From contig CAYNEM010000009.1 of the NCBI GenBank assembly GCA_964396265.1, positions 53,339 to 117,338 of the forward strand: DNA of 64,000 nucleotides, in the 5' to 3' direction. Both the position numbers and the translations under genes were made by a program. Source of the stretch: EA-27 sp964396265 (lineage in GTDB: Archaea; Thermoplasmatota; Thermoplasmata; RBG-16-68-12; EA-27). The notes below the pieces were generated by a model. It did no database searches. It saw only the letters and a program-made list of their open reading frames with translations, and was not told the DNA's origin. This document shows, one piece after another, positions 57,111 to 64,000 of this stretch; the stretch's first letter is position 1; each line of letters starts with the position of its first letter.

Positions 57111-57728
57111 ATGTTCGGGCGCGACCTCGTCTGGTACCTCGCGTTCGGGATGGCGGCCGCCACGGTCGCGACGATCTTGGTGTTCTCCCGCCGGGTCGAG
57201 CACCCGAAGGCGTTCCGCGCGCAGGACAACCCGCCGCGGGTCCTGCAGGTCGTTTGGCCCCTCCTCTTCCTCGGGCCACAGATGTACCCGTTCCTCATGA
57301 TCTTGGCACCCGTGCTCATGTACGAGAACGCCTTGATGTTCTCGTTTCGCTACGACGAGGTTCTTCAGGTCGTGGGCCTCGCCCTCTGGGCCGTTGGCGG
57401 CATCCTCGTCCTCTGGGCCGGCCGCGCGCTTGGGCGGTTCATGACGATCCAGATTGTCGTCGCAAAGGACCATGAGCTCATCACGATCGGTCCCTACGCG
57501 CGCATCCGCCACCCGACCTATGCGGGGGCAATCTTCCTCACCGCAGGCGTCGCCCTCGTGTTTCTGAACCTCGTCCTTCTGGCGGCGGCCGTCCTCGTCC
57601 TCGGTGTCGCGAACTACCGCGCGCGCAAGGAAGAACGGCTCCTCTCCTCGCCCGAGGGCTTCGGGGCGAAGTACCGCCAATACATGGCGCGCACAGGGCG
57701 GTTCCTTCCGAGCCTGCGCCGTGCGTGA
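57111..57728 (+). CDS. isoprenylcysteine methyltransferase-like membrane protein
   Basis: A 205-residue protein of the ICMT/phospholipid-methyltransferase fold, with about five membrane helices and the C-terminal SAM-binding block (TIGPYARIRHPTYAGAIFL, then ARKEERLL and KYRQYMARTGRFLP). The family methylates carboxyl or amino groups of membrane substrates; archaeal targets are unknown. The start ATG 57111 has GGTGG upstream; TTG 57084 is the leaderless alternative, 27 bases after CGATAAGG. Confidence 0.85.
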   Translation: MFGRDLVWYLAFGMAAATVATILVFSRRVEHPKAFRAQDNPPRVLQVVWPLLFLGPQMYPFLMILAPVLMYENALMFSFRYDEVLQVVGLALWAVGGILVLWAGRALGRFMTIQIVVAKDHELITIGPYARIRHPTYAGAIFLTAGVALVFLNLVLLAAAVLVLGVANYRARKEERLLSSPEGFGAKYRQYMARTGRFLPSLRRA

Positions 57729-57773
57729 AGTATACGCCACAGGTTCAAAGCCCCCGCCGCCAATCCGCGGCTC

Positions 57774-58673
57774 GTGCATGTCTTCGTCACGGGCGCGGCC
57801 GGCTTCATCGGTTGGAACGTCGTCCGCCTTCTGCTCGTCCGGGGACATCGGGTGACAGCCCTCGTGCACAAGGAGTCCGACGCCGCGAAGTTCGGAAAGG
57901 TCGAGCGCGTCGTCGTCGGGGACGTGACGCGCAGGGAGACATACGACAACGCCGCCAAAGACGCGGACGCGGTCATCCACCTCGCATTGCCCGACGTCCA
58001 GACGAAGTTCAAGACCGCATACGAGGTCTCGATGCAAGGGACGAAGAACCTCGTCGCGGTCGCGACGGAGCGAAGCATGAAGTCGTTCGCGATCGCGAGC
58101 GGATGCGCGGGCGTGTACCGCCATGAGCCCGGCGCATGGATCGACGAGACGACGCCGATCGAGCCCATTGCGCGCGCGACCCGTGCCCGGGGGGAGGTCG
58201 TCGCGATGGTCCACGAAGCCCACCGCCAACACGGCCTTCCCGTGTCCGTCCTCCGCCCGCCGTTCGTCTATGGCCGCGGCGGGGCCTTCCAGAAGTACTT
58301 CATCGACTACATGCGCCAGGGAAAGTACCGCGTGCTCGGCGACGGGTCGAACTTCACCGCGTTCGTCCACGTGCAGGACTGCGCGCTCGCATACGCGTTG
58401 GCGGTCGAGAAGGCGAGGGGCGCGGAGGATTTCATCGTCGCGGACGACGAGCCGATGACCCTGCGCGCCGCGTCCGACCTCATCGCGGCCGCGGTCGGGG
58501 CGAAGCGTCCTAGGAGTGCGCCGCCGATCCTCGCGAGCCTCGTGGTCGGCCGCGACGGGGTCCTGCTTCTCACGGAGTCGTTCCGGCCGAGGAACGCGAA
58601 ACTCAAGGCACGCCTCGGTTGGAAGCCCGCGTTCTCGACACTTGCGGATGGGCTTCCGACGGTCGTCTCCTGA
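57774..58673 (+). CDS. SDR-family NAD(P)-binding protein lacking the catalytic Tyr/Lys
   Basis: A 299-residue extended-SDR (epimerase/dehydratase type) protein. The NAD loop VTGAAGFIGWNVVR (about 5-18) is intact, as are VIHLALP and RPPFVYGRGGAFQ. At the YxxxK catalytic pair the sequence reads ARATRARGEV, so Tyr is Ala and Lys is Arg. It is therefore probably not a standard dehydratase/epimerase and may be a non-catalytic binder. GTG 57774 is 28 bases after GGTTCAAAGC. Confidence 0.85.
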   Translation: MHVFVTGAAGFIGWNVVRLLLVRGHRVTALVHKESDAAKFGKVERVVVGDVTRRETYDNAAKDADAVIHLALPDVQTKFKTAYEVSMQGTKNLVAVATERSMKSFAIASGCAGVYRHEPGAWIDETTPIEPIARATRARGEVVAMVHEAHRQHGLPVSVLRPPFVYGRGGAFQKYFIDYMRQGKYRVLGDGSNFTAFVHVQDCALAYALAVEKARGAEDFIVADDEPMTLRAASDLIAAAVGAKRPRSAPPILASLVVGRDGVLLLTESFRPRNAKLKARLGWKPAFSTLADGLPTVVS

Positions 58674-58750
58674 AGACCGCTGTTTCTGGCGGCGTCACCC
58701 GAAGCCTTTTCATCCCCCACCGTCCATCCCCTAGACCCCAGGGGGAGTGT

Positions 58751-59026
58751 GTGGCCGTCGATGTCATCCTGCCCGCAGCCTTGCGCGAGTACGCGAAGGG
58801 CGCGAGCCGCGTCCAGGCCTCGGGAGGCACCTTCGAAGTCCTGCTTGCGGATCTCGACCGTAAGTTCCCCGGCATCCGGCAGCGCGTCCTTGCGGACACG
58901 GGGCTCATCCGGGAGTACGTCGTCGTGTTCGTGAACGGCGACCAGGTGATGGAGGGCCAGCCCGAGCGCGTGCGCGTCAAGGACGGCGATACGGTGCACA
59001 TCATCCCCTCGGTGGCAGGTGGTTGA
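58751..59026 (+). CDS. MoaD/ThiS-family ubiquitin-like protein
   Basis: A 91-residue beta-grasp protein ending in the Gly-Gly tail (PSVAGG) that is adenylated and thiocarboxylated or conjugated in the family. It shows VDVILPAALREYAKGA, SGGTFEVLLADLDRKFPG, VVVFVNGDQVM and GDTVHIIPSVAGG. In archaea such proteins (SAMPs) act both in sulfur transfer for molybdopterin or tRNA and as protein tags. GTG 58751 follows GGGGGAG with a short spacer. The 3' end overlaps the BNR-repeat gene by 8 bases. No E1-like gene is nearby. Confidence 0.9.
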   Translation: MAVDVILPAALREYAKGASRVQASGGTFEVLLADLDRKFPGIRQRVLADTGLIREYVVVFVNGDQVMEGQPERVRVKDGDTVHIIPSVAGG

Positions 59027-60113
59027 GTTGGCGGCGATTCCCAAGGGCAGCACGGTCGTCTTGGTCGGCACGCGGAAGGGACTGTACGTGTTCCACTCGA
59101 AGGACCGGAGGCGGTGGAAGCTCGCCGGGCGCTACTTCGAGGGCATCCCCGTGCACCAAGCGCGGTACGACCCACAGGAGGGTGTGGCGTGGGCGGCGGT
59201 GAACAGCGGCCAGTGGGGGCCGCTCGTGCACCGATCGAGGACGCTCACGAAGTGGACGCGGGGGAAGGCCGGGCCCGCGTATTCCAAGAAGTCCGGATGG
59301 AGCGTCGCGAAGATCTGGAACGTCGTCGGCGGCGGGCCGGCCGCGCCCGGAGTGCTGTATGCGGGCGTGGAGCCCGCGGGTTTGTTCCGCTCCGAAGACG
59401 ACGGGGACTCGTGGAAGCTCGTCGACGGCCTCACATCGCACGCGACGCGGCCGAAGTGGAACCCAGGGAATGGCGGATTGTGCCTCCACACGGTCCTGCC
59501 GGACTCCAAAAGCGCGAAGAAGATGGTCGTCGGGATCTCCGCGGTGGGGGTGTTCTCCACGGAGGATGGCGGCGACTCATGGGAGACGATGAACGACGGC
59601 ATGACCGCCCGTTGGTTCCCCGACCGCAAGCCGCACGACGTGGGCTACTGCCCGCACAAGCTCGCGCGCGATCCGGAGGACCCGAACACGATCTACCAGC
59701 AACACCACTGGGGCGTCTTCCGGTGGGACGAGAGTCGGGGGCGATGGCTCGACGTGTCCCGCGGCCTCTCGAGCTCGTTCGGGTTCGGTTTGGCGGTCGG
59801 CTCGGACGGGGGCAGCGCGTACGTCGTGCCGTTGAAGAGCGACGACGACCGCACGACGCTCGGCGAGATGGCCGTGTACCGAACGCGGAACCGAGGCCGA
59901 GCGTGGCAACGTCTCACGACCGGCCTCCCGAGGCCCGCGCACCTCACGATCCTCCGTGAGGGTGTCGGGTCTGACGGACAGGACCCCGTGGGCGTGTACA
60001 TCGCCACGGAGCAGGGGCAGGTGTTCTCCACGCGGGACGGCGGCGACCACTGGGACGTGATCGCGGACAACCTCGCGCCCGCGATGTCCGTGACCGCGAG
60101 TACCTACCCCTAG
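59019..60113 (+). CDS. BNR/YVTN-type beta-propeller protein
   Basis: A 364-residue beta-propeller. Three BNR (Asp-box) repeats are plain: SEDDGDSW (about 125), STEDGGDSW (about 183) and STRDGGDHW (about 335), and the full chain suggests six or seven blades. There is no signal peptide, so it is likely cytoplasmic. It resembles the VPS10/sortilin-like exosialidase fold by name only; the catalytic residues of sialidases are not evident. GTG 59019 overlaps the MoaD-like gene by 8 bases, a tight coupling. Confidence 0.82.
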   Translation: MVELAAIPKGSTVVLVGTRKGLYVFHSKDRRRWKLAGRYFEGIPVHQARYDPQEGVAWAAVNSGQWGPLVHRSRTLTKWTRGKAGPAYSKKSGWSVAKIWNVVGGGPAAPGVLYAGVEPAGLFRSEDDGDSWKLVDGLTSHATRPKWNPGNGGLCLHTVLPDSKSAKKMVVGISAVGVFSTEDGGDSWETMNDGMTARWFPDRKPHDVGYCPHKLARDPEDPNTIYQQHHWGVFRWDESRGRWLDVSRGLSSSFGFGLAVGSDGGSAYVVPLKSDDDRTTLGEMAVYRTRNRGRAWQRLTTGLPRPAHLTILREGVGSDGQDPVGVYIATEQGQVFSTRDGGDHWDVIADNLAPAMSVTASTYP

Positions 60114-60721
60114 GGAGTCGATCGAGCGCTGACAGCCAGGGCAAGTCTCTTGCGTCGAGCGAGGAGCTCAGCTTCGCGGAGTCCGCCTGCAAACGAGAGG
60201 AACGCCGCCCCGGAGGCGACAAACAGACCGAGGTCCGGTCCGTGGATGGGTGGGGCGTAGTCGCAATAATTACTGACCGGGATCCGGCTCAAGCAAGGGT
60301 CCGACATGAGCGCAGGAGGGTCGGCGAGCGCCTGCAGTAGGAGGAATCCGACAAACGCCATCTGTGCAATGGCGAAGACGGCGATCACGACTGGGTTGCG
60401 GGTTCCAGCGCCAAGGAACACGAACATAACGTACGTCACTACGACGGCCGTGGCCGCTCCAAGCGACATTCCGATCGGCCCCGGTTGCGGGATCTCACCG
60501 GCCTCTCCAAGGTAGTACCAAGGCAGCAGAAGGGAGAACAGGAGGAGAAATCCCCCGATCGAGGCGAGAACGTCCCCGCGAATGATCCAAGTCCGAAGGC
60601 GCAGGCCGGTCCGTGGGATCTTCGAGGCGCGAAGGACTTTGGGGCTGACGGGGACGGTCTCGGGCATCCTCCCTTTGTGAAATGGGGAAACCGCGGAAGT
60701 AGTTGGTGGTCCGATCGCCAA
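60110..60721 (-). CDS. multi-pass membrane protein
   Basis: A 203-residue protein with four predicted membrane helices: DVLASIGGFLLLFSLLLPWY, AATAVVVTYVMFVFLGAG, VVIAVFAIAQMAFVGFLLLQ and LGLFVASGAAFLSFAGGL. A SDPCLSRIPVSNYCDY loop with two Cys is probably exposed. The start is uncertain: TTG 60721 is near the TTCAAATAATG promoter (about 60750-60760, 33 bases), and ATG 60667 would leave a longer leader. Family not recognised. Confidence 0.6.
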   Translation of the reverse strand: MAIGPPTTSAVSPFHKGRMPETVPVSPKVLRASKIPRTGLRLRTWIIRGDVLASIGGFLLLFSLLLPWYYLGEAGEIPQPGPIGMSLGAATAVVVTYVMFVFLGAGTRNPVVIAVFAIAQMAFVGFLLLQALADPPALMSDPCLSRIPVSNYCDYAPPIHGPDLGLFVASGAAFLSFAGGLREAELLARRKRLALAVSARSTP

Positions 60722-60813
60722 CCCCGCGAGCGTTCACCTGCTTCACGCCCATTATTTGAACTGCGGAACCGAGGCTCCTACCCTTGATAGCCCACGACTG
60801 ATTCGGGTTCCAC

Positions 60814-61887
60814 GTGAGCGAGGTCCGAGGCTATGTTGCCGTGAACTCTCTCGGCCTAGGACACGCCGCCCGCGCGATCGCGATCGCTCGTGAGCTGCAA
60901 CGCCGCCATCCGGACACGTATCTCTTTTTCCTCGCGGGGGCGCCCGCGCTCGATCTGGCGGTCTCACACGGCTTCGACGCAATGCCGATGCCGCCGACGC
61001 CGCCGTGGTTCCACGACAACGGACAGCTTCACTCGATGTTTCGTTGGTACCGCGAGTACGCGAAGTACGTCCGCGTTGCCTCGAGGTTCCTGAAGAAGGA
61101 AGCGGACTGGGACCACTTCCGATTCCTGATTTCTGACGGCGAGATGGCCTCCGTGCGGTTGGCGGTGAGACGGAAGATCCCGACCATCGTCCTCGCCCAC
61201 TCGATCGGCCAGTCGTTTGGCGGCGGTCTCGCCACGCGCCTCGTGGAGTCGTACGGGCGGTGGTGGATGAGGTCCCTCCTCGAACGCGACCACGTCCTCG
61301 TCCTCGCGCTGGAGAAGAACATCGACCTGCCGAATGCCACGTACGTCGGCCCGATCGTCCGCCAGTTCTCGGGGACACGCGAGAAGCTCAGGGACGATTT
61401 CGTGTTCCTCAAGAAGACCGTCCTCGTGGCGCCCGGCGGGACGAACGTCGGCGCCTTCCTAATCGAGGAGGCGATCCGCGCGTGGCGGGAGCTGAAGAGG
61501 GACGCCGCGCAGATGATCGTCGTCACGGGCCCCTCGATCCCCGCGCCGAAGGAGAAGGACGTGTACTTCCGTGGGTTCATCCCGAACTTGCAGGACTACG
61601 TCCTGGCAGCGGACCTCGTGGTCACGATCGCGGGCAAGGGCACGATGATGGAGGCGTTGGCGGCGGGGACGCCGGTGATCGCGATCCCGCCGAAGGGCCA
61701 CGCGGAGGCGGAACGGAACCTCCGGGCGTTCGGTCTCCCGTATACGTACGAGGACGCGTTCCGCCTGAGGGAACTCATCCCTGCCAAGCTCGCGGAGGGG
61801 CGGACGCCGCCGCGGGACTTCGGTCCCGCCAATGCGGTGACGGCGATCGAGACGTTCCTCTCCGACGAGGGCGTGCTCGCCCGGTGA
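60814..61887 (+). CDS. GT-B fold glycosyltransferase (MurG/GT28-like)
   Basis: A 357-residue GT-B-type glycosyltransferase. The N-terminal half begins GYVAVNSLGLGHAARAIAIA, as in MurG/UDP-glycosyltransferase-like proteins. The C-terminal nucleotide-sugar site has VLVAPGGTNVGA, VYFRGFIPNLQDYVLAADLV and the acceptor/donor block AGKGTMMEALAAGTPVIAIP followed by KGHAEAERN. The donor is probably a nucleotide-sugar; the acceptor (lipid or glycan) is unknown. GTG 60814 is about 28 bases after CCTTGATAG. Confidence 0.85.
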   Translation: MSEVRGYVAVNSLGLGHAARAIAIARELQRRHPDTYLFFLAGAPALDLAVSHGFDAMPMPPTPPWFHDNGQLHSMFRWYREYAKYVRVASRFLKKEADWDHFRFLISDGEMASVRLAVRRKIPTIVLAHSIGQSFGGGLATRLVESYGRWWMRSLLERDHVLVLALEKNIDLPNATYVGPIVRQFSGTREKLRDDFVFLKKTVLVAPGGTNVGAFLIEEAIRAWRELKRDAAQMIVVTGPSIPAPKEKDVYFRGFIPNLQDYVLAADLVVTIAGKGTMMEALAAGTPVIAIPPKGHAEAERNLRAFGLPYTYEDAFRLRELIPAKLAEGRTPPRDFGPANAVTAIETFLSDEGVLAR

Positions 61888-61939
61888 CCCGCCGAACGGC
61901 GGCTATACGCTCATGCCCTCACGCGGCAATCGCAGGAAC

Positions 61940-62320
61940 ATGAAGTACCGGTTCTACTACACGGGCATCCGGGTCCGGAACCTGAAGCGGTCCCTCGACT
62001 TCTATACGAGAGCGTTCGGGATGAAGGTCGTGAACGAAGGAACCATGGGCCACGGCGGGAAGTACGTGCAACTCCTCGGGCCCGGTTCGAGTCAGAAGCT
62101 TGAGCTCAACTGGTACCCGCCCGCGAGCCGGTTCCACACGCCGTACCGGAAGGGCGACGAGATGGACCACCTCGCGTTCGTCGTCGCGGACGTGAAGAAG
62201 GCGTACGGTGAGCTCCTCCGGAAGGGCGCGAAGCCCGCGGTCCCACCCGCGAAGTCCGAGGGGACGGAGGTCTACGTGAGGGACCCGGACGGCATTTGGA
62301 TTGAGCTGTTGGGCGCCTAG
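61940..62320 (+). CDS. VOC-superfamily (glyoxalase-like) protein
   Basis: A 126-residue paired beta-alpha-beta-beta-beta protein of the VOC fold: YYTGIRVRNLKRSLDFYTRA, GGKYVQLLGPGSSQKLELNW, DHLAFVVADVKKAYGELLRK and VYVRDPDGIWIELL. Metal ligands could be the His in DHLAF and the Glu near WIELL and LELNW, as in glyoxalase I. The start ATG 61940 is preferred because GGCTATACG (about 61901-61909) is the promoter and ATG 61913 is only eight bases from it. Confidence 0.85.
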   Translation: MKYRFYYTGIRVRNLKRSLDFYTRAFGMKVVNEGTMGHGGKYVQLLGPGSSQKLELNWYPPASRFHTPYRKGDEMDHLAFVVADVKKAYGELLRKGAKPAVPPAKSEGTEVYVRDPDGIWIELLGA

Positions 62321-62363
62321 ACAATCCGCTCTGTCATGGGGGAACGTGCCCCACCGTCCGCCC

Positions 62364-64000
62364 TCACGCCTTCCGCGCCTCCAGGACGACGCTCTCCGCT
62401 CCGAACGTCTTCGTGATCCGACGGATGCTCTCTGAGGACGACTTCGCGAAGTAGTCCAAGCGCTTGATCACGCGCACGTCCTGGAATCCCGCCCTCTCGA
62501 TGGCCTTCAGATACTCGGACTCCACGGCCGCGCCGCCGATGCAATCTGCCCACAGCTGCGGGTTGATGCCGCAGACGGCTCCGACGTCTTCCTGGGACAC
62601 GATGTCCGCGAGCTGGAGGCGCCCGCCCGGCTTGAGCACCCGGTGGATCTCCCGGAACGCGGCCTCCTTGTCCGGCACGAGGTTCAGCACGCCGTTGCTC
62701 GTGACGACGTCCACGCTTGCGTCCGGCAACGGGATCTTCGTGGCTCCGCCCTCGTGGATCTCCACGTTCTTCGCCCCTATCTTCGCGATGTTCGCGCGGG
62801 CCTTCGCGATCATGGCGGGCGTGATGTCGAGGCCGTGCACCCTCCCCTTCGGGCCGACCTTCAGGGAGGCGTACAGCACGTCCGTCCCGGAGCCGGAGCC
62901 GATGTCGAGCACGGTGTCGCCCGGCCGGATCGCGTTGGCGGCGTGCGGGAAGCCGACGCCTGCGAACGACTCCGTCGCCGTCGACGGCAGCTTGTTCAGC
63001 TCCGCCTCCGCGTATCCCAGGTACGTGAGCGCCTGCATGCCGTGGGGGAAGTGGTACTCCTTCTCCGGACTCGACGCGACCTCCGTGTACAGCGCCTGCA
63101 CCGCCCTCGTGATCACGGGGGCGAGGTCCGTTGCACGCGCCGCGTATTCCGTCGGGATCACGTGGGAGACGGGGACGAGGTCCAGTGGCAGCTTGTCCAC
63201 CTTCTGGCTCCCCCACCGCCAGAACGCGCCGGCGTCCGACGTCACGGGCTTCAGCAGACCCGCCGCGGCGAGCTTCTCGAGCCGCGCCTGCGCGTCCGCG
63301 TTGGAAATCCGGAACACCTCCGCGATCTCGCGCGCGGGCGTGAGGCCCTGGTGATGCTCCACGTACTCCAGGATGTCCGACGGCGTTCGCTTCGGCAGCC
63401 CGGGCGCGAGGCGGTCGACGATCTCCTCGAAGGGCCCTGCCGTGAAGGTCTGCCCCTTCGCGACGGACTTCCCCTCGCGGTTCCGCACGACCAGGGAGAG
63501 GAAGTTCGCGTGGGCCGCGTGCATCGCGTGCTGGTCCTCCTCAAAGGCCTTCTGCACCGCCGCGGACCCCATGTCCTTCCGAAGGCGCTCACCGTCGAGC
63601 CCGACCTCCGCCGCCAAGCGCGCGTACTCGTCCTCCGTCGCGGGGCGGCACTCGACCTGGAACGCCTCCATCATGCGACGGAAGTACCTGTCCGCCTTCT
63701 CCGCGGACTGGAGCTGCGCCGCCTTGAACGCGAGGCAGCCCGGGTACGTGGACGAGACCTTCGACCGCCACATGTAGTCCGGAACGACGGACATGCCCGT
63801 CATCTCCACGGACTGGTGGACCCAGTGGAGCGTCGTCTGCTCGTTGACCTCGTACTCCTTCATCCACTCGTTCCGGTCGCGATACGTCCCGCCCATCCGG
63901 TACGTGACCTTCACGTTGTCCCCGTACACCTCCTTGAGCCGCTGCAGGATCGGCTCGAGGCCCCACGACCACCAGCACATCGGGTCTGCGAAGTGCACGA
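62364..64000 (-). CDS. DsbA-like/winged-helix/ArsM-like methyltransferase fusion (5' end cut by the window)
   Basis: At least 544 residues; the N-terminus lies outside. Residues 1-215 are a DsbA/FrnE-type thioredoxin-fold domain with DPMCWWSWGLEP at the active-site place (CxxS; the second Cys is replaced). Residues about 225-285 form a winged helix (DILEYVEHHQGLT, AREIAEVFRISNADAQARLE, LAAAGLLKPV). Residues about 330-544 are a class I methyltransferase of the arsenite-methyltransferase/UbiE type (VLDIGSGSGTDVLYASLKVG, SNGVLNLVPDKEAAFREIH, VCGINPQLWADCIGGA with two Cys). The combination suggests an arsenic- or thiol-linked methylation function. Confidence 0.85.
   Translation of the reverse strand, partial: VHFADPMCWWSWGLEPILQRLKEVYGDNVKVTYRMGGTYRDRNEWMKEYEVNEQTTLHWVHQSVEMTGMSVVPDYMWRSKVSSTYPGCLAFKAAQLQSAEKADRYFRRMMEAFQVECRPATEDEYARLAAEVGLDGERLRKDMGSAAVQKAFEEDQHAMHAAHANFLSLVVRNREGKSVAKGQTFTAGPFEEIVDRLAPGLPKRTPSDILEYVEHHQGLTPAREIAEVFRISNADAQARLEKLAAAGLLKPVTSDAGAFWRWGSQKVDKLPLDLVPVSHVIPTEYAARATDLAPVITRAVQALYTEVASSPEKEYHFPHGMQALTYLGYAEAELNKLPSTATESFAGVGFPHAANAIRPGDTVLDIGSGSGTDVLYASLKVGPKGRVHGLDITPAMIAKARANIAKIGAKNVEIHEGGATKIPLPDASVDVVTSNGVLNLVPDKEAAFREIHRVLKPGGRLQLADIVSQEDVGAVCGINPQLWADCIGGAAVESEYLKAIERAGFQDVRVIKRLDYFAKSSSESIRRITKTFGAESVVLEARKA

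Noticed and set aside
60765..60815. GGAACC...GGTTCC repeat before the glycosyltransferase as an operator
   Set aside because: Only six bases pair with a wide spacer; too weak to separate from chance.
1..64000. CRISPR arrays, insertion sequences or prophage
   Set aside because: No regularly spaced repeat, transposase, integrase or phage structural gene was seen; gaps are short throughout.

Overview
The window is G+C-rich (about two thirds G+C by eye), almost fully coding, and archaeal. It encodes fibrillarin-like FlpA, archaeal ribosomal protein S15, an archaeal RecJ-like nuclease, an Orc1/Cdc6-type ATPase, deoxyhypusine synthase, proteasome subunits, PurP, a split GMP synthase (GuaAA/GuaAB), an archaeal-type ThrRS, UPF0147, DUF131 and DUF835 proteins and a Mut7-C protein. 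DUF835, the many small winged-helix proteins and the high-G+C euryarchaeal gene mix suggest a member of the Thermoplasmatota; this is an inference without a phylogeny. First genes of transcripts usually have a TATA-like element (TTATAA, CTTAAG, TTCAAATA and similar) about 25-30 bases before the start codon. That spacing implies mostly leaderless mRNAs. Downstream genes are often coupled by ATGA/GTGA overlaps or have a GGAGG-type ribosome binding site.

Layout. 1-4.5 kb: two coupled TPR proteins with helix-hairpin-helix segments and a three-gene cluster led by a winged-helix protein. 4.5-9 kb: FlpA, S15, RecJ-like nuclease, a ChrB-like protein and an MFS transporter. 9-14 kb: OB-like secreted protein, DUF835 protein, Cdc6-type ATPase and a helical zinc-ribbon protein. 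14-17.2 kb: deoxyhypusine synthase, Nudix hydrolase and a ribbon-helix-helix (CdrS-like)/FtsZ operon behind a perfect inverted-repeat operator. 17-23.3 kb: YaaA-like protein, HtrA protease, ThrRS, PLP dehydratase and a proteasome beta/alpha operon. 23.3-30.4 kb: regulator, SPFH protein, FolP, methyltransferase, PurP, zinc-ribbon protein, stand-alone RAM domain, UPF0147, tRNA-Gly(CCC) and MBL hydrolase. 30.4-36.7 kb: Ca2+-type P-ATPase, RtcA, PAC2-family chaperone, OsmC, riboflavin reductase and Mut7-C protein. 36.8-42.9 kb: CarA, CarB, DUF131 protein and SerA. 43-46.3 kb: both GMP synthase subunits and PurE. 46.4-53.1 kb: secreted and membrane proteins, then an ahcY/HAD/PfkB operon and an orphan solute-binding protein with Ig-like domains. 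53.2-57 kb: a pair of M16 proteins (one active, one degenerate) and a winged-helix/RelE-like pair behind a palindrome. 57-64 kb: ICMT-like protein, atypical SDR, MoaD-like/BNR-repeat pair, glycosyltransferase, VOC protein and an edge-truncated DsbA-winged helix-methyltransferase fusion.

Genes that work together. Purine synthesis (PurP, PurE, GuaAA, GuaAB), pyrimidine entry (CarAB), the methyl cycle (AhcY with a possible adenosine kinase), proteolysis (proteasome, PAC2, HtrA, M16 pair) and cell division (CdrS-like/FtsZ) are well represented. I see no IS elements, prophage or CRISPR array. The region reads as a chromosomal core with a few lineage-specific modules. The best leads for something new are the CdrS-like operator, which shares an exact 11-mer with the folP promoter, the winged-helix/RelE-like module with its palindrome, the three-domain methyltransferase fusion at the right edge, and the apparent excess of TTGGCGG across the window.
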